The position numbers and the translations under genes are program-made. A stretch of 64,000 nucleotides of DNA, taken from the NCBI GenBank assembly GCA_905221605.1, contig CAJNDS010002838.1, positions 199,716 to 263,715 on the forward strand, written 5' to 3'. This DNA comes from Symbiodinium natans. Lineage: Eukaryota > Sar > Dinophyceae > Suessiales > Symbiodiniaceae. Position 1 is the first letter of the stretch; each line of letters begins with the position of its first letter. The notes beneath the pieces are model-generated. The model was not told where the DNA came from and made no database searches. It worked only from the letters and a program-made list of their open reading frames with translations. Shown piece by piece: positions 33,196-42,935 of the stretch.

Positions 33196-33589
33196 GTGTG
33201 CCAGGAGCTTCAGACAGTGGCATGCACATGGAACTTGCATGCTTGGTCGGCAAGTATGTTCAGCTTGGCAGTCGGAAAGCATTTAATTGACTTCTGGCAT
33301 TTGTTGTTGAGACTGGAAACGAGTTGCCGTAGCTTTCACAAGAGCACATGTGCGTTGACCTGTGTTGTGGAGGACTATGTGTGGCTTGCTTGCACGAGTG
33401 GGCAGGTGGATGTTGAACATAAATTGAACATGTTCAGCAGTTGGTGTTGCGTTTGCACTCTCATCCACGTGATTCTTGCCGGATAGCACCGCGGTTGTGC
33501 TTTTGCCTCTGAAGTTGAATGTGTTGAGAAGCGTGATGATTCGATGCCAGGCCTGTGTGCCTTCTACTGAGGTCGCCGGGCTTCTGCAG

Positions 33590-33660
33590 TGGTGTTACTT
33601 GGTGAGGGATGTCTCTCAGGTCGTGGACTTTTTCTCTTTCGCAGATGACCGTGGCAGAGT
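33590..33660 (+). CDS. Possible exon: YLVP and VDF strands
   Basis: After CTGCAG the frame reads 'WCYLVRDVSQVVDFFSFADD'. WCYLVR resembles GYLVP. Borders uncertain. Confidence 0.4.
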
Positions 33661-33895
33661 TTGGGAACGAGTTTCGCAGCGCATGGTGCAAGCTGCAGGC
33701 ACATCTCGGCAGAGTGCAAGATGGTGAACTAAGGTTTCCAGCAAGACCATTGCGTATTCCAACAGTGACTACACGGGTTTGACCAGCAACTCGGTGATCT
33801 AGCCCTATGCCGCAGCCACGTTACTCATGTTTCCACGGCATGCATCAGTTGCCAGAGCCTTGCAGCATGTCGGAGAGATGGATGCATGTGCCGAG

Positions 33896-33969
33896 GTGCT
33901 TTTGCCGATGACACCTACATCTATCTCATTCCACACCAGCGTTCCGTGTTGTTCCGCTATGCGCCCTTG
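33896..33969 (+). CDS. Exon: GFxDG, YLVP and RF strands
   Basis: It starts with two bases of Gly and reads 'AFADDTYIYLIPHQRSVLFR' then YAPL, with a GC donor (GCAACA). Phase 0 to NTVSFVDL at 34202. Confidence 0.78.
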
Positions 33970-34201
33970 GCAACAATTCTGGAGATACATGCAAACGCTC
34001 AGTAGCAAACAACCGTCAAGACTGGTCCGTGGTGCCACTGCCCTGCCGTTACTGGGACTGCGGGTTCCTTCCATGAGGTGGTTTTGCCATGCTTTGCCGA
34101 TCTTGGTCTTTGTTCGTTGTTCTTCTTCGTGTGCTTCATCAAGCGGAACCAAACCTTGTCATGCATTTGACTTCACCAGCGATCAGAGTCAGGATCTCCA
34201 G

Positions 34202-34247
34202 AATACAGTATCCTTCGTTGACCTGCCGACGAGTCAGGCATACAAAG
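34202..34247 (+). CDS. Exon: LDLS strand
   Basis: After CTCCAG the frame reads 'NTVSFVDLPTSQAYK' plus one base of Gly, then a GA donor (GAGGCT). It joins in phase to GFVHGSYSYLVP at 34411. Confidence 0.75.
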
Positions 34248-34410
34248 GAGGCTTCGGCAAGTTTTCATGTGATTGTACTTGTACGGACGAGCAAGGCAGC
34301 GGTGTGAGTTCATGAGACATGTGGTCACCGCTGTGTCGAATATAGTCTGCCACCTCGTTAGGCAAAGTTCCTTGCTGCATTGGTTGTCTGTGATTTGCTG
34401 ATCTTGGCAG

Positions 34411-34506
34411 GCTTTGTGCATGGAAGTTATAGCTACCTTGTGCCGGCGTCCGGCAACGGTCTGCTCCTCCGTGTCGACTTGAACGAGTGGCATCCCTCGC
34501 TTCTTG
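34411..34506 (+). CDS. Exon: GFxDG, YLVP and VRFDL
   Basis: After TGGCAG it completes Gly and reads 'FVHGSYSYLVPASGNGLLLR' then VDLNEWHPSLL, with a GT donor (GTGAAC). It carries three modules uninterrupted. Confidence 0.8.
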
Positions 34507-34765
34507 GTGAACGTGTTCAGAGTACATCGGATACCTGAGAAGATGTCAGGATATGTGAAGTATGTCAGGATACGTGAAGATATGTGAGGACATGTGAAGA
34601 TGTCTGAAGATAGGTCGCAAAGTCTCGCGGCTCAGGTGGGTTCAGAGCACAGACCTCTCGCTGGTGTCTGGCAATTTGATTCTCGGCTTATCTGGGCTGG
34701 TAGGCAGTTAAGCTTTGTGTTGTCGTGTCGTTGATGGAGTCGTGGGGTGCTACTTGGTGTGCCAG

Positions 34766-34856
34766 GAGAAGTTTCTTCGGTGGATTCCACGATGACAGCT
34801 ATGGTTATCTTGTTCCGGGCTTACTTGAGCCCCAGGCGCTGCTTGGATCTGACACG
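34766..34856 (+). CDS. Exon: GFxDG and YLVP
   Basis: Frame reads 'RSFFGGFHDDSYGYLVPGLL' then EPQALLGSDT, with a GT donor (GTGCCG). Phase 0 to the exon at 34900. The exact start (34766 or 34769) is open. Confidence 0.8.
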
Positions 34857-34899
34857 GTGCCGCCTTGCTTCTTGACCATAAGCTCACAAGCTTTCTCAG

Positions 34900-34987
34900 G
34901 TCCCGGCAGAGTATGGAGTCGTCGCGCGCTTCCAGCTTGGAAGCAGCTTCGGTGACATCATGGCACTAGACGTAACGGCGATCGACA
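34900..34987 (+). CDS. Exon: VRFDL and LDLS strands
   Basis: After TCTCAG the frame reads 'VPAEYGVVARFQLGSSFGDI' then MALDVTAID, with GTGTAC following at 34988. The donor phase does not match the next exon perfectly. Confidence 0.8.
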
Positions 34988-35076
34988 GTGTACCTGGGAC
35001 TCAGAGGTTTCAGGTTTTTCGCGTCCGGATTCTTTGACAATCCTTGGTCTTGATGTTCAGTGGCTGCCAGAGCTAG

Positions 35077-35110
35077 GACTTGCGGAAGTTCCGGAATGGT
35101 TTCTCAGACG
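35077..35110 (+). CDS. Exon: GFxDG
   Basis: After GCTAG the frame reads 'DLRKFRNGFSD' plus one base of Gly, then a GC donor (GCCGCT). It joins to TWGYLVPY with the Gly codon restored. Confidence 0.85.
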
Positions 35111-35192
35111 GCCGCTTGATTGCACGAAGAGGAGCTGTCAGAACACGTCAACTCTCAACTACGTCTCGAGTCGGAATCTTTTCACTGCAGAG

Positions 35193-35266
35193 GCACCTGG
35201 GGGTACCTTGTGCCCTACCAGACCCAGTCGAACCAGGCCTCGGGGAAGGTCGTGCGCTTCGACCTT
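35193..35266 (+). CDS. Exon: YLVP and VRFDL
   Basis: It completes Gly and reads 'TWGYLVPYQTQSNQASGKVV' then RFDL, with a GC donor (GCCACC). The closest match to consensus in the window. Phase 0 to ATFSTVEVLDV. Confidence 0.92.
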
Positions 35267-35360
35267 GCCACCCAACTCATATGAAATGCAGCGAGATGCC
35301 CGTCACAGCGATCAGCTATGTTCAGCTCAGATTTTTTTCTCCAGGCTTTGCGCAGCTAAG

Positions 35361-35416
35361 GCTACCTTCAGCACCGTGGAAGTGCTCGACGTGGCTGCAC
35401 AGAATGCAGATGCCAA
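35361..35416 (+). CDS. Exon: LDLS strand
   Basis: After GCTAAG the frame reads 'ATFSTVEVLDVAAQNADAK', then a GA donor (GAGAGC). Phase 0 to EFNDGFHDG. Confidence 0.88.
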
Positions 35417-35506
35417 GGAGAGCCCATGACCCAACAACTCAACAGCAAACTTCTGAAGAAAGCATGGGCTCCAAAATCACAGACCCTGTGAAAGCCTCAT
35501 CGGCAG

Positions 35507-35540
35507 GAGTTCAACGATGGATTCCACGATGGCACATTCG
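35507..35540 (+). CDS. Exon: GFxDG
   Basis: After CGGCAG the frame reads 'EFNDGFHDGTF' plus one base of Gly, then a GT donor (GTGTCG). The next exon supplies the rest of Gly and YLVP. Confidence 0.88.
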
Positions 35541-35792
35541 GTGTCGGGCTTATTTCGCCACGTTTTCCCTTTGCCGTAAATTGCCAGTAACCTGTCATGT
35601 CGCGGCATGTCGTCGCTTTCTTGATTGCAACTCTTGTTTTGCACGCACATTCAGTGTCGGCTTGAGGGCATAGTAGGGGCATCTTGTCAGAGACCACACA
35701 ACAGCAGCATCTTTGGCAGCTGTGTCGTGTTCTTACCATATCGCCCGCAATGGGCAGTGACATGGTGCTGGCAAGGTGCTCACTTGTCTGAG

Positions 35793-35888
35793 GTTACTTG
35801 GTTCCAGCCAGCACTGGAATTATCGCACGATTCCCGCTCAGTACGTTCCTTGCGTCAGAAGTGACGTATCTGGATGTGTCCGCGACAG
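35793..35888 (+). CDS. Exon: YLVP, VRFDL and LDLS
   Basis: After CTGAG it completes Gly and reads 'YLVPASTGIIARFPLSTFLA' then SEVTYLDVSAT plus one base, with a GC donor (GCTCAC). It covers three modules with no internal stop. Confidence 0.88.
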
Positions 35889-36065
35889 GCTCACAAGGGA
35901 GGAGGGAGCACGAAACACATGTGATATCATGTGATTCACGGACGGAGGACCCTCAGTCGACCCTGAAGCGACCCTGATCCGCATATCCATAATATACATG
36001 CCAAACGAATGCCATGGCTTGTGTTTGGCTTTAAAGGATGAGGAGGAAGTATCGCCGTTGTGTAG

Positions 36066-36112
36066 GCGTGAGCTACCTCACGGGCAACTCGCGCGTGCAC
36101 AGTGGCTTCATG
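36066..36112 (+). CDS. Possible exon: YLVP variant
   Basis: It completes Gly and reads 'VSYLTGNSRVHSGFM', then a GC donor (GCAGCT). Phase 0 to VSDMGKLIEF at 36181, which makes a sensible joint. Confidence 0.48.
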
Positions 36113-36180
36113 GCAGCTTGCCTGAAAAGCCTGAAGACACAGATCACAGCGGCCTGCCGGAGTCGCTGCGTTTGCCTGAG

Positions 36181-36261
36181 GTCTCGGACATGGGCAAGCT
36201 GATCGAGTTCAGCCTCGGCCAATTCTCCGCATCTACCGTCAAGGCCTACTCATCCGACTTA
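36181..36261 (+). CDS. Exon: VRFDL and LDLS
   Basis: After CTGAG the frame reads 'VSDMGKLIEFSLGQFSASTV' then KAYSSDL. Strong match to GKVVRFDLxxFSxxTVxxxSxDL. The donor is uncertain (GA at 36259 or later). Confidence 0.72.
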
Positions 36262-36912
36262 TCCCACTCTCACTCGTGGAAGCAATGTAGTGGTGGTGCT
36301 TGCATCACACGTAAGCAAACTCGGTTGTACAAAGGGATGCGCCAGTGTGACCAGATTTTTGAGGCAGATCTGGAGACTCAGTTGTACGACATGGTCATGG
36401 TTCAGGGCCGATTTTATGCCATGCCCTCGACGAGCTGCTTGTCTGAATACATCTGAAAGAAGCAAAGGGCCATCGCAAACTTCTGTAGTTGCACAAGTCC
36501 TGCCTTGATTTATGTGCAATAACCTCCATCCCGGCTCTGATGATCAGCAGCTGGTCGAAGCATATGCTTAGCTTGAATCCATGCAAGCTTCGCAGCCAAG
36601 ATTTCAATGAGTTCATCCGCATTTGCATGGACCCGATGGGCGTGTGAAAAGTCTGTTGAACATCAAGCTGTGCTCAGCATGACGGCCTACTGATTGTCAT
36701 GAACGACGTGTCAGTTGCGGCGAAGTCGTAGTTCTTGACACTTGCAGCATTTGCCCTGTCGCAGGACGAGCAGCGCCTTGGCTTCATGCTTCTTGATAAT
36801 ATCAAGCATTATGTATATGATTGTATCTGCATGTTTTTTGTATTTATATACACGCAATTTGCAAACGTTCATTCCATGCTTCACCATGCTTGAGTCCTGA
36901 TTATGTTGAGAA
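36262..36912. other. Probable intron
   Basis: No repeat signature. It includes ATATATTTAT-like AT-rich DNA around 36810-36850. Confidence 0.35.
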
Positions 36913-36965
36913 GCCCATGGTGGGATTTGACAGCAAGCGCGAAGTGCTTTTGGTCCGAAGCCCTA
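36913..36965 (+). CDS. Possible exon: GF-LV variant
   Basis: Frame reads 'VGFDSKREVLLVRSP', a degenerate GF plus YLVP pair. Borders uncertain. Confidence 0.35.
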
Positions 36966-37394
36966 TTAGGGCATCACATCATCACAGGCCTTACGTACAA
37001 TCCGAGCGGACTGCTTGCCTCGAGGGGCAGGACTTCCAGACGCTTGGACCTGAACTGCTTGAGAGCGGAGCGAATCTTGCCGCTTGTTGCCGTGCAGAAG
37101 AGTCTCCCTTTTCTGGCCCAACAGTATTCTCCTTGTGGCTTTGGCGCACGGGCTTGGCTCTGGTTTCTGACTTGAGATGCCAAATGAAAGCCGGTGGAAG
37201 CCCGAGTAATTCGGGCACGCCGTTTTGTTGCTTGCATTGCGCATGTCAAACACAGGAACTATTCCGATGTGCTGCCAATGTCCGTTACCAGTGTTGGCGG
37301 TGTAACCCGGCTTTATTCGTCGCATGTTGACTATCATTGACTCCTTGACCTTTGTTATCCTTTGAAGCTGCCCGCTAGAGCCGCAGACGGGCAG

Positions 37395-37445
37395 GTCTTC
37401 AGCGACGACCTTTACTTGTACACGTTGCCAATGTCTTTCATGGAG
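37395..37445 (+). CDS. Exon: FxD-YLVP module
   Basis: After GGGCAG the frame reads 'VFSDDLYLYTLPMSFME', then a GT donor (GTACGG). Phase 0 to VHRMDLATF. Confidence 0.82.
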
Positions 37446-37514
37446 GTACGGCCTTCTGACTAGAGGGGCACTCATTGAATATCGGTGATGCGACGTTGGA
37501 GACCACTTTGAAAG

Positions 37515-37581
37515 GTTCATCGAATGGACTTGGCAACGTTCCAGGTTTATGGGTACCTGGACCTCTCCACACGTGACCTCG
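37515..37581 (+). CDS. Exon: VRFDL and LDLS
   Basis: After GAAAG the frame reads 'VHRMDLATFQVYGYLDLSTR' then DL plus one base, with a GC donor (GCTACA). Phase 1 to the exon at 37755. Confidence 0.86.
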
Positions 37582-37754
37582 GCTACATTTCATTTCGAAG
37601 CCTTCCTTGACATTGCCAAGTACAGCGACTTCTTGGCAGTCTGCTAGCTGTTGTGTTGATCGGACTTCTTGTCCTTTGTGTAGGTAGAGAGACTGCAGCA
37701 AGAACGGTGTGATTGCGAACCGACCAAAGAATATCTCAAACCATTGATTCCAAG

Positions 37755-37805
37755 TTGGTCTGGCCGGTGCCGGCTTTTCGGCTGGCCTTTCGGATGGAGC
37801 TTTTG
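37755..37805 (+). CDS. Exon: GFxDG
   Basis: After TCCAAG it completes a Val codon and reads 'GLAGAGFSAGLSDGAF' plus one base of Gly, then a GC donor (GCCACT). The next exon restores Gly-YMLPG. Confidence 0.83.
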
Positions 37806-37896
37806 GCCACTCGGCTCTGTGCTCCACACGGCTGTCTTTTGATTGCACGTGCCCTCTTGAACGATCCCGCTGGAGCCCATCATTTTTTGGCCCGAG

Positions 37897-37946
37897 GATA
37901 CATGCTTCCCGGGTATAGTGGCTCGAATGTGGTACGCTTTGATCTT
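37897..37946 (+). CDS. Exon: YLVP and VRFDL
   Basis: After CCGAG it completes Gly and reads 'YMLPGYSGSNVVRFDL', then a GC donor (GCCACC). Phase 0 to ATFSLPAPAVLDLS; the same boundary is used at 35266. Confidence 0.9.
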
Positions 37947-38064
37947 GCCACCTTGCTGCGCATTGGTACAAATTGGTACAGTCAGCTACTAGACAAGCCT
38001 ACTAAGCGCGGTGGCCAGGTTGTTTGAGGTTTGAGCAGGTCCGTGTCAGCAGCTTGCTCCTGAG

Positions 38065-38109
38065 GCAACCTTCTCACTTCCTGCCCCAGCAGTGTTGGAC
38101 CTAAGCCAG
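38065..38109 (+). CDS. Exon: LDLS strand
   Basis: After CTGAG the frame reads 'ATFSLPAPAVLDLSQ', then a GC donor (GCGGGG). Phase 0 to VDSNLRSFSGGF. Confidence 0.87.
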
Positions 38110-38172
38110 GCGGGGATGCCACAGCCCCACAGCTACAACTTTCGCAGACTGGACCTCCGCGTCTGGACCCAG

Positions 38173-38241
38173 GTGGATTCGAACCTGAGAAGCTTCTCGG
38201 GTGGCTTTCAAGGTGGCGGCAAAATTTTCCTGGTGCCCGAG
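38173..38241 (+). CDS. Exon: GFxDG and YLVP
   Basis: After ACCCAG the frame reads 'VDSNLRSFSGGFQGGGKIFL' then VPE, with a GA donor (GAGACA). Phase 0 to ETGYFVEMSADF. Confidence 0.88.
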
Positions 38242-38345
38242 GAGACATGTCTAGAGACGCTCAGTGCAGTCCCCGAGTTGGAAACTAGAGGGAAACGCAT
38301 GCGCTGTGTCTTTTCATTCGAGCTTGTCTCGCCATGTCTACACAG

Positions 38346-38534
38346 GAGACTGGATACTTTGTAGAAATGAGTGCCGACTTCAGCATCTCGGCACAGCACA
38401 GTTCTCTCAGCACTGCGGCCGCTTGGCATGCGCCTAAAAGACTGCCTGGAGGTAGCGGAAGTGTGCGATATCTGGATCTGACGTTGATTGACGCTGCCCT
38501 GGCAAACCTCAAACCTGGATTTGTCGACGCTCAT
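38346..38534 (+). CDS. Long exon: VRFDL, insert, LDLT and GFxD
   Basis: After CACAG the frame reads 'ETGYFVEMSADFSISAQHSS', an Ala-rich insert, then 'GSVRYLDLTLIDAALANLKP' and GFVDAH, with a GC donor (GCCCGC). Longest exon found. An alternative reading would splice out the insert from a GC at 38391. Confidence 0.82.
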
Positions 38535-38617
38535 GCCCGCACTTTGGTTCTCTTAGACTTGAGCGTTCCTCATCCTTGCGCAAGCTTTGCACAGCGCTGC
38601 ATGTCTTTAAATCACAG

Positions 38618-38702
38618 GAACTAGCCGGTGCTTTCGCATTCCTGGCCTCCAAAGCGGACGCATCGTACCAAAACACGGGCAAGATCGTGAAGATTGATCT
38701 TG
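38618..38702 (+). CDS. Exon: YLVP-like and VRFDL
   Basis: After TCACAG the frame reads 'ELAGAFAFLASKADASYQNT' then GKIVKIDL plus one base, with a GT donor (GTAGTT). Phase 0 in, phase 1 out; both fit neighbours. Confidence 0.86.
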
Positions 38703-38954
38703 GTAGTTTCTCTGTCGCTGCGTGGTGGCAGAGTGGTTCGAGTGGAGCGGAGTTCGGGAGTATTGCTATTTTTCGAGGAGATTTCAACAGGTGTGAGTCT
38801 GAGAGTGCGTGTCGGCTGTGTGCCCATGGTGTGCCCACCGTGTGCCCGCGTCTGGATTCGGCTGTGTTCTTGCAGTTTTGAGAAAGAATGGCAGTGAGGG
38901 CTCGATTCGTATTGGGATTGTTGTGAGACTTCTGCTCCACGACCCGATGCCCAG

Positions 38955-39029
38955 AGGACAGTGTTCTGGACCTGGAAGCCGTGTCATCGCAGTACGTTGC
39001 CTTCTCTGCCACGTTTTCCGAAAACTCTG
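38955..39029 (+). CDS. Exon: LDLS and GF-like
   Basis: After GCCCAG it completes Glu and reads 'DSVLDLEAVSSQYVAFSATF' then SENS plus one base of Gly, with a GC donor (GCCTGC). Confidence 0.8.
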
Positions 39030-39126
39030 GCCTGCAGCTCAGAACCCACAGCCATGAGAGTCGTGCAACATATGCACAAGGGGTCATCAGGAGACGTGGA
39101 ACTCTTGGAACACCCAGGCAACTCAG

Positions 39127-39200
39127 GCTTTGTCATATGCACCAGCACTCCGAAACTGATACAATACGCTCTGGACACCATGACCTTTACGGCGGAGAAG
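39127..39200 (+). CDS. Exon: YLVP variant and VRFDL
   Basis: After ACTCAG it completes Gly and reads 'FVICTSTPKLIQYALDTMTF' then TAEK, with GA (GATTTC) next. It matches GYLVPxxxxKVVRFDLxTF. Confidence 0.75.
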
Positions 39201-39308
39201 GATTTCAGCGAACATAGGCCAGATGTAGACTCACGCAGTCCTGAGCATTGAGTGTGCACATGTTGAACTTGACCGTTGCTCATCATGTTGCGTGATACGT
39301 ACCGCGAG

Positions 39309-39381
39309 TTTCACTGGCTTTGCGTACGGTTCGCACGATGGAACTTATGGATACCTGGTCTCTGTGCCCTGGCCGAACTCT
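39309..39381 (+). CDS. Exon: GFxDG and YLVP
   Basis: Frame reads 'FTGFAYGSHDGTYGYLVSVP' then WPNS, with a GT donor (GTCTGT). DGTYGYLV is textbook for this repeat. The start phase does not match the preceding exon exactly. Confidence 0.75.
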
Positions 39382-39558
39382 GTCTGTTTTTGGTCTCTAG
39401 CAAGTATGGCAAACGTTCATGCAGCTATTGCACCACGCAGCAAGTGGCCATGTGATGCTTGACGCGACAATTGAAAACAGCTGTCCCGAACACCTAGGGG
39501 AGGGTTTTGCGGGAGAGAATATACATTGGACCGTGTCTCTTGCTGTAGTGGCTTCAAG

Positions 39559-39624
39559 GATTCCTCTCCCAAGATCGTGCAGTTCGACTGGGGCCAACAA
39601 CTTTTCGCCGTCGTCGACGCCAGC
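39559..39624 (+). CDS. Exon: VRFDL and VVD strand
   Basis: After TTCAAG the frame reads 'DSSPKIVQFDWGQQLFAVVD' then AS, with a GC donor (GCAACC). Phase 0 on both sides. Confidence 0.82.
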
Positions 39625-39730
39625 GCAACCTTCCCCAGCATGTATGGCAGCCTCGTCAGCAGAACAGCGCGTTCAACGCTGTGCGCAGTGGTGCCCTCTT
39701 GTCTGTGAGAAGCAACAAAACTGCATGGAG

Positions 39731-39810
39731 CAAGGCTTTTCAAGCTTCGCGATGAGCGGGTCGGACCTCTACCTTGGATCCAGCTCCGAGTATAGAACCT
39801 TCTACCGCAA
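39731..39810 (+). CDS. Exon: GF and YLVP variant
   Basis: After TGGAG the frame reads 'QGFSSFAMSGSDLYLGSSSE' then YRTFYR, with a GT donor (GTGCTC). It joins in phase 0 to the preceding VVDAS. Confidence 0.72.
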
Positions 39811-40074
39811 GTGCTCACAGGAGCCGAAGTTGCTGTCTTGGCGGCCCTCGTAGGATCTCATGGCCCTGCTACCCTCACTGGCTCCGATGAGTCGTCGATA
39901 GGCACAGCAGGCACCCAGTCCCTGTGCAGGAGTTGACGCTCCAGCTGGCCTGGCAAAGTTTGACGGAGCAGTTGCAGAACTGTTTCGTGAGGGCATGAGC
40001 TCATCCAGAGGGCAGTTCTGGGATCACCATGAGGTTGACATGGCAGACTCAGATGTGCATATCTCGGTGACACG
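39811..40074 (+). other. Intron or weak coding
   Basis: A plus frame at about 39930-40010 reads 'GVDAPAGLAKFDGAVAELFR', which may be a degenerate VRFDL strand. Not certain. Confidence 0.3.
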
Positions 40075-40745
40075 TGGAGTATCCCGAGCTCGTCATGACA
40101 GGACGTCGACGAGCACTGTTACGGCGACGCTATCCTTGCTCAACTTGTTGTACCAGTACGTACCCCAGTGTATCCCGAGATTGTCATGACAGGTCGTCGA
40201 CGGGCACTGGCGAGACGTTGCCATCCCTGCAAAGTTTCTTGTAGATTGTAGATTCAGATGTATGTACCAGTACGTGCCACAGTGTATCCCGAGACGTTCA
40301 TGACAGGACGTCGACGAGCACCACTGTGCCATCCCTGCAAAGTTTATTGCCGATGCAGACAGACAAGTGGGTGTCACATTGTATCCCGAGATCGTCATGA
40401 CAGGTCATCGACGAGCACTGCCACAGTCACGTTGCCATCCCTGCAAAGTTTCTTGCAGAAGACAGACGAGTGCGTGTCACATTGCATCCCGAGATCGCCA
40501 TGACAGGTCATCCACGAGCACTGCCACAGTCACGTTGCCATCCCTGCAAAGTTTGTTGCAGATGCAGACAGACGAGTGCGTGTCACATTGTATCCCGAGC
40601 TCGTCATGACAGGTCATCGACGAGCACTGCCACAGTCACGTTGCCATCCCTGCAAAGTTTGTTGCAGATGCAGACATACGGATGCGGCCCACATTGTATC
40701 TCGAGCTCGTCATGACAGGTCGTCGACGAGCACTGCAGTCAGATT
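40075..40745. repeat. Minisatellite, unit about 106 bp, seven copies
   Basis: The phrase CGAGCTCGTCATGACAGG or CGAGATCGTCATGACAGG recurs at about 40087, 40170, 40290, 40387, 40490, 40596 and 40704. It is followed by TCGACGAGCACTG and CCATCCCTGCAAAGTTT. Later units are more alike than early ones. It probably lies in an intron of the repeat-protein gene. Confidence 0.92.
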
Positions 40746-41423
40746 GCCATGTGCTTAGTTTAGCAAAGTCTTGAACGACAAACGCCCTGATCGTCCTTGC
40801 CTTTCCATTCAGGCTTGTGTGCACACCAGGCCCTACTGCAAAAATCCCAAAGCTTAGGCGTTTTTAAGCGTATAGGTGCAAGCTACATGACTCAGCTCAC
40901 GGCCCTAACACCGAGATGGTGTCCGTGCTTCGACTGCTCACCGGCTTCATCAGGAGTGACTTCAACGACACCTTCAATGATACCAACGAGTGGGCAGCCT
41001 AGGCTCTTCCTTCGCTATCTGTTGATTTATGCTCACGCGCCCATGCATTTCTGTTTCCAAGAGATGAAACGAAGCGAATTGATAGGTACCATGGCAGCAG
41101 TATTTGTTATTCAACATAGCAGGCTCATAAAGGGCCAAATCTCAAGCCCTGTTTTATGTGACAAGTGCAACAAGCCCGCCAACATATGGAAAGGGATCAT
41201 GTTAGCCATGAGGTCGGACTCGGACTGGCGTACGTCCGTGACAGCAACCACCACTTTTACCACAACCTTTACCACCTCCACGACCTCCACCACGTTCGTT
41301 GCCAACAGAACTTACCTGTGCCGAGCTCAGCCTTGGTTGAAAGCCAGCAAGCTGCTTTGAGCCCTCAGATTCACCGTCAGCGAAGCCGTCCGCGAAGCCG
41401 TCAGCAAAGCCTGATCTTTTGAG
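40746..41423. other. Probable intron with ACC-rich stretch
   Basis: No firm exon. A Thr-coding ACC/CACC-rich run lies at about 41240-41300. Confidence 0.35.
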
Positions 41424-41490
41424 GTCCATCGGCCTGTTTGATGCGGCTGGCGACGGCTGGAACGGCGCAAGGTTTGTACTTCGCAATTTC
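41424..41490 (+). CDS. Possible exon: GDGWNGA module
   Basis: Frame reads 'SIGLFDAAGDGWNGARFVLR'. The LFDxxGDGWNGAxF core is intact and is the best copy of this module here. A GT (GTTTGT) at 41472 may be the donor. Confidence 0.5.
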
Positions 41491-41641
41491 TCCCGAAGCC
41501 TGTCTGACAAGACCTTCTCTGCTGTTGCCTTCTCAATGTCACAAAGGCCCTTTCCAATCACATTGAATGAGGCATTCCTCAGATACAGGCAGATCTCTGA
41601 AGAGAGCTTGTAGCGAAATCGTCGTTCAGACAATCTGCAAG

Positions 41642-41711
41642 GACGCTTTGTGAATGTGAGCTTCATCATGAGATCCAGCAGTCCCAGCGGCTGGAGTGGC
41701 GCCTCCTACAG
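41642..41711 (+). CDS. Possible exon: GWSGA module
   Basis: After TGCAAG the frame reads 'RFVNVSFIMRSSSPSGWSGA' then SYR, with a good GT donor (GTAGGA). Variant of the GDGWNGA module, in order after the 41.4-kb exon. Confidence 0.48.
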
Positions 41712-42559
41712 GTAGGAATTCGTTTAGAAAGTTTTACGATCTTTTTGGGCTTGGCTCCTGAGGTTTCGATGATCTTCGGCGTTCAGGGCTTTCCTGTCTC
41801 CTGTTTCCTCGCCCCAGCTGCGAGCACACCACGACGTTGGCGCATGTCAGGCTGAGGCGGGATGACCCACGCCGAGACCTGGCTGAGCTTTAGAGTGCTG
41901 GCTTGGAAGCACCAAGCGCAGCCCAGACTGCATCTGCGAATTGTCCAGGTCCTGAGAGAACTTGGACAGGTACGTTGGCGGATGGTTTCTTCTTCCAGGA
42001 GCCTTGATCAGTTTTTAGCAGTATAGCAGTGTGTCCAGTAGTCCGAGTGTGTTCCAGACGTGGACTCGAGGGTTCAGGGATATTCAACAGCCACACGATA
42101 CCAGTAGAATCACCTGCCTCTGCAGAGACTCTGCGTGGATGGTAGCTGTGTGATTCTCCCCGAATCGTTTTGAGGAGGATGTCATTGCCGATACCAGGTC
42201 TGGAGACTTCTTGCTGCTTGGCGGGTTAGAAGTTTGGTGCCATGAGCCTAAGTCGCTGACCGTAGCCCTTTTCAGATCTGCGTAGAGTGCAAGTGTGCAG
42301 TCGAATGTCACATATGCCGATGCCATTTTCCAATATGTTTGCTTGCTGGACCCTGTCCTCAGGGAGCTTGAGATCACACCAGGCGCGGGCAAAGCGGCTG
42401 AGAGACGTGTGCTTTTAGTGGGAATGCTTGGGTGCTGCACGCACAGTGTGTGGTGAGGGGTTATTTTGTGTGTTTGGGGTGATGGTGAAACCGCGTTACT
42501 ACATCTCCATGCGCAGCGTGCAGCGTCGAAACCATGTACGGGTGAGTTTAATGCTCAGG
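41712..42559. other. No firm exon
   Basis: No repeat signature seen in either strand. Confidence 0.35.
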
Positions 42560-42935
42560 GGATTCTCCTTGGATACTTTCCTGTTGGGCACTCCGGGGAT
42601 TCTCTGTAAACACTCGAAGACTTCGAAGGTTGGGCACTCCAGGGATTCTTTGGGGATACTCTGGGTTGCACTGCAGGGCGTTCTCTGGGGATACTCTTAG
42701 GGCTGGGCAACCTACTAGGGATTCTATGGAAATACTCTCGGGTTGGGCGCGCCAGGGATTCTCTGAAAAGTACTTTTTGGGCTGGGCACTCTAGGGAGTC
42801 TTTGGTGATGCTCTGCACTCTGGGGCATGCTCCTGAGGTTGGGCACTCCAAGCATTTTGTGGGGATGCTCTTGGGGCTGGACACTCCACGGATTCTGTGG
42901 GAATACTTTGCGGTTGGGCATTGCTGGGCACTCCG
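42560..42935. repeat. Degenerate minisatellite, unit about 44 bp
   Basis: Eight or so diverged units of GGTTGGGCACTCCAGGGATT followed by CTCTGGGGATACTCTTG. Indels between units. Confidence 0.85.
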
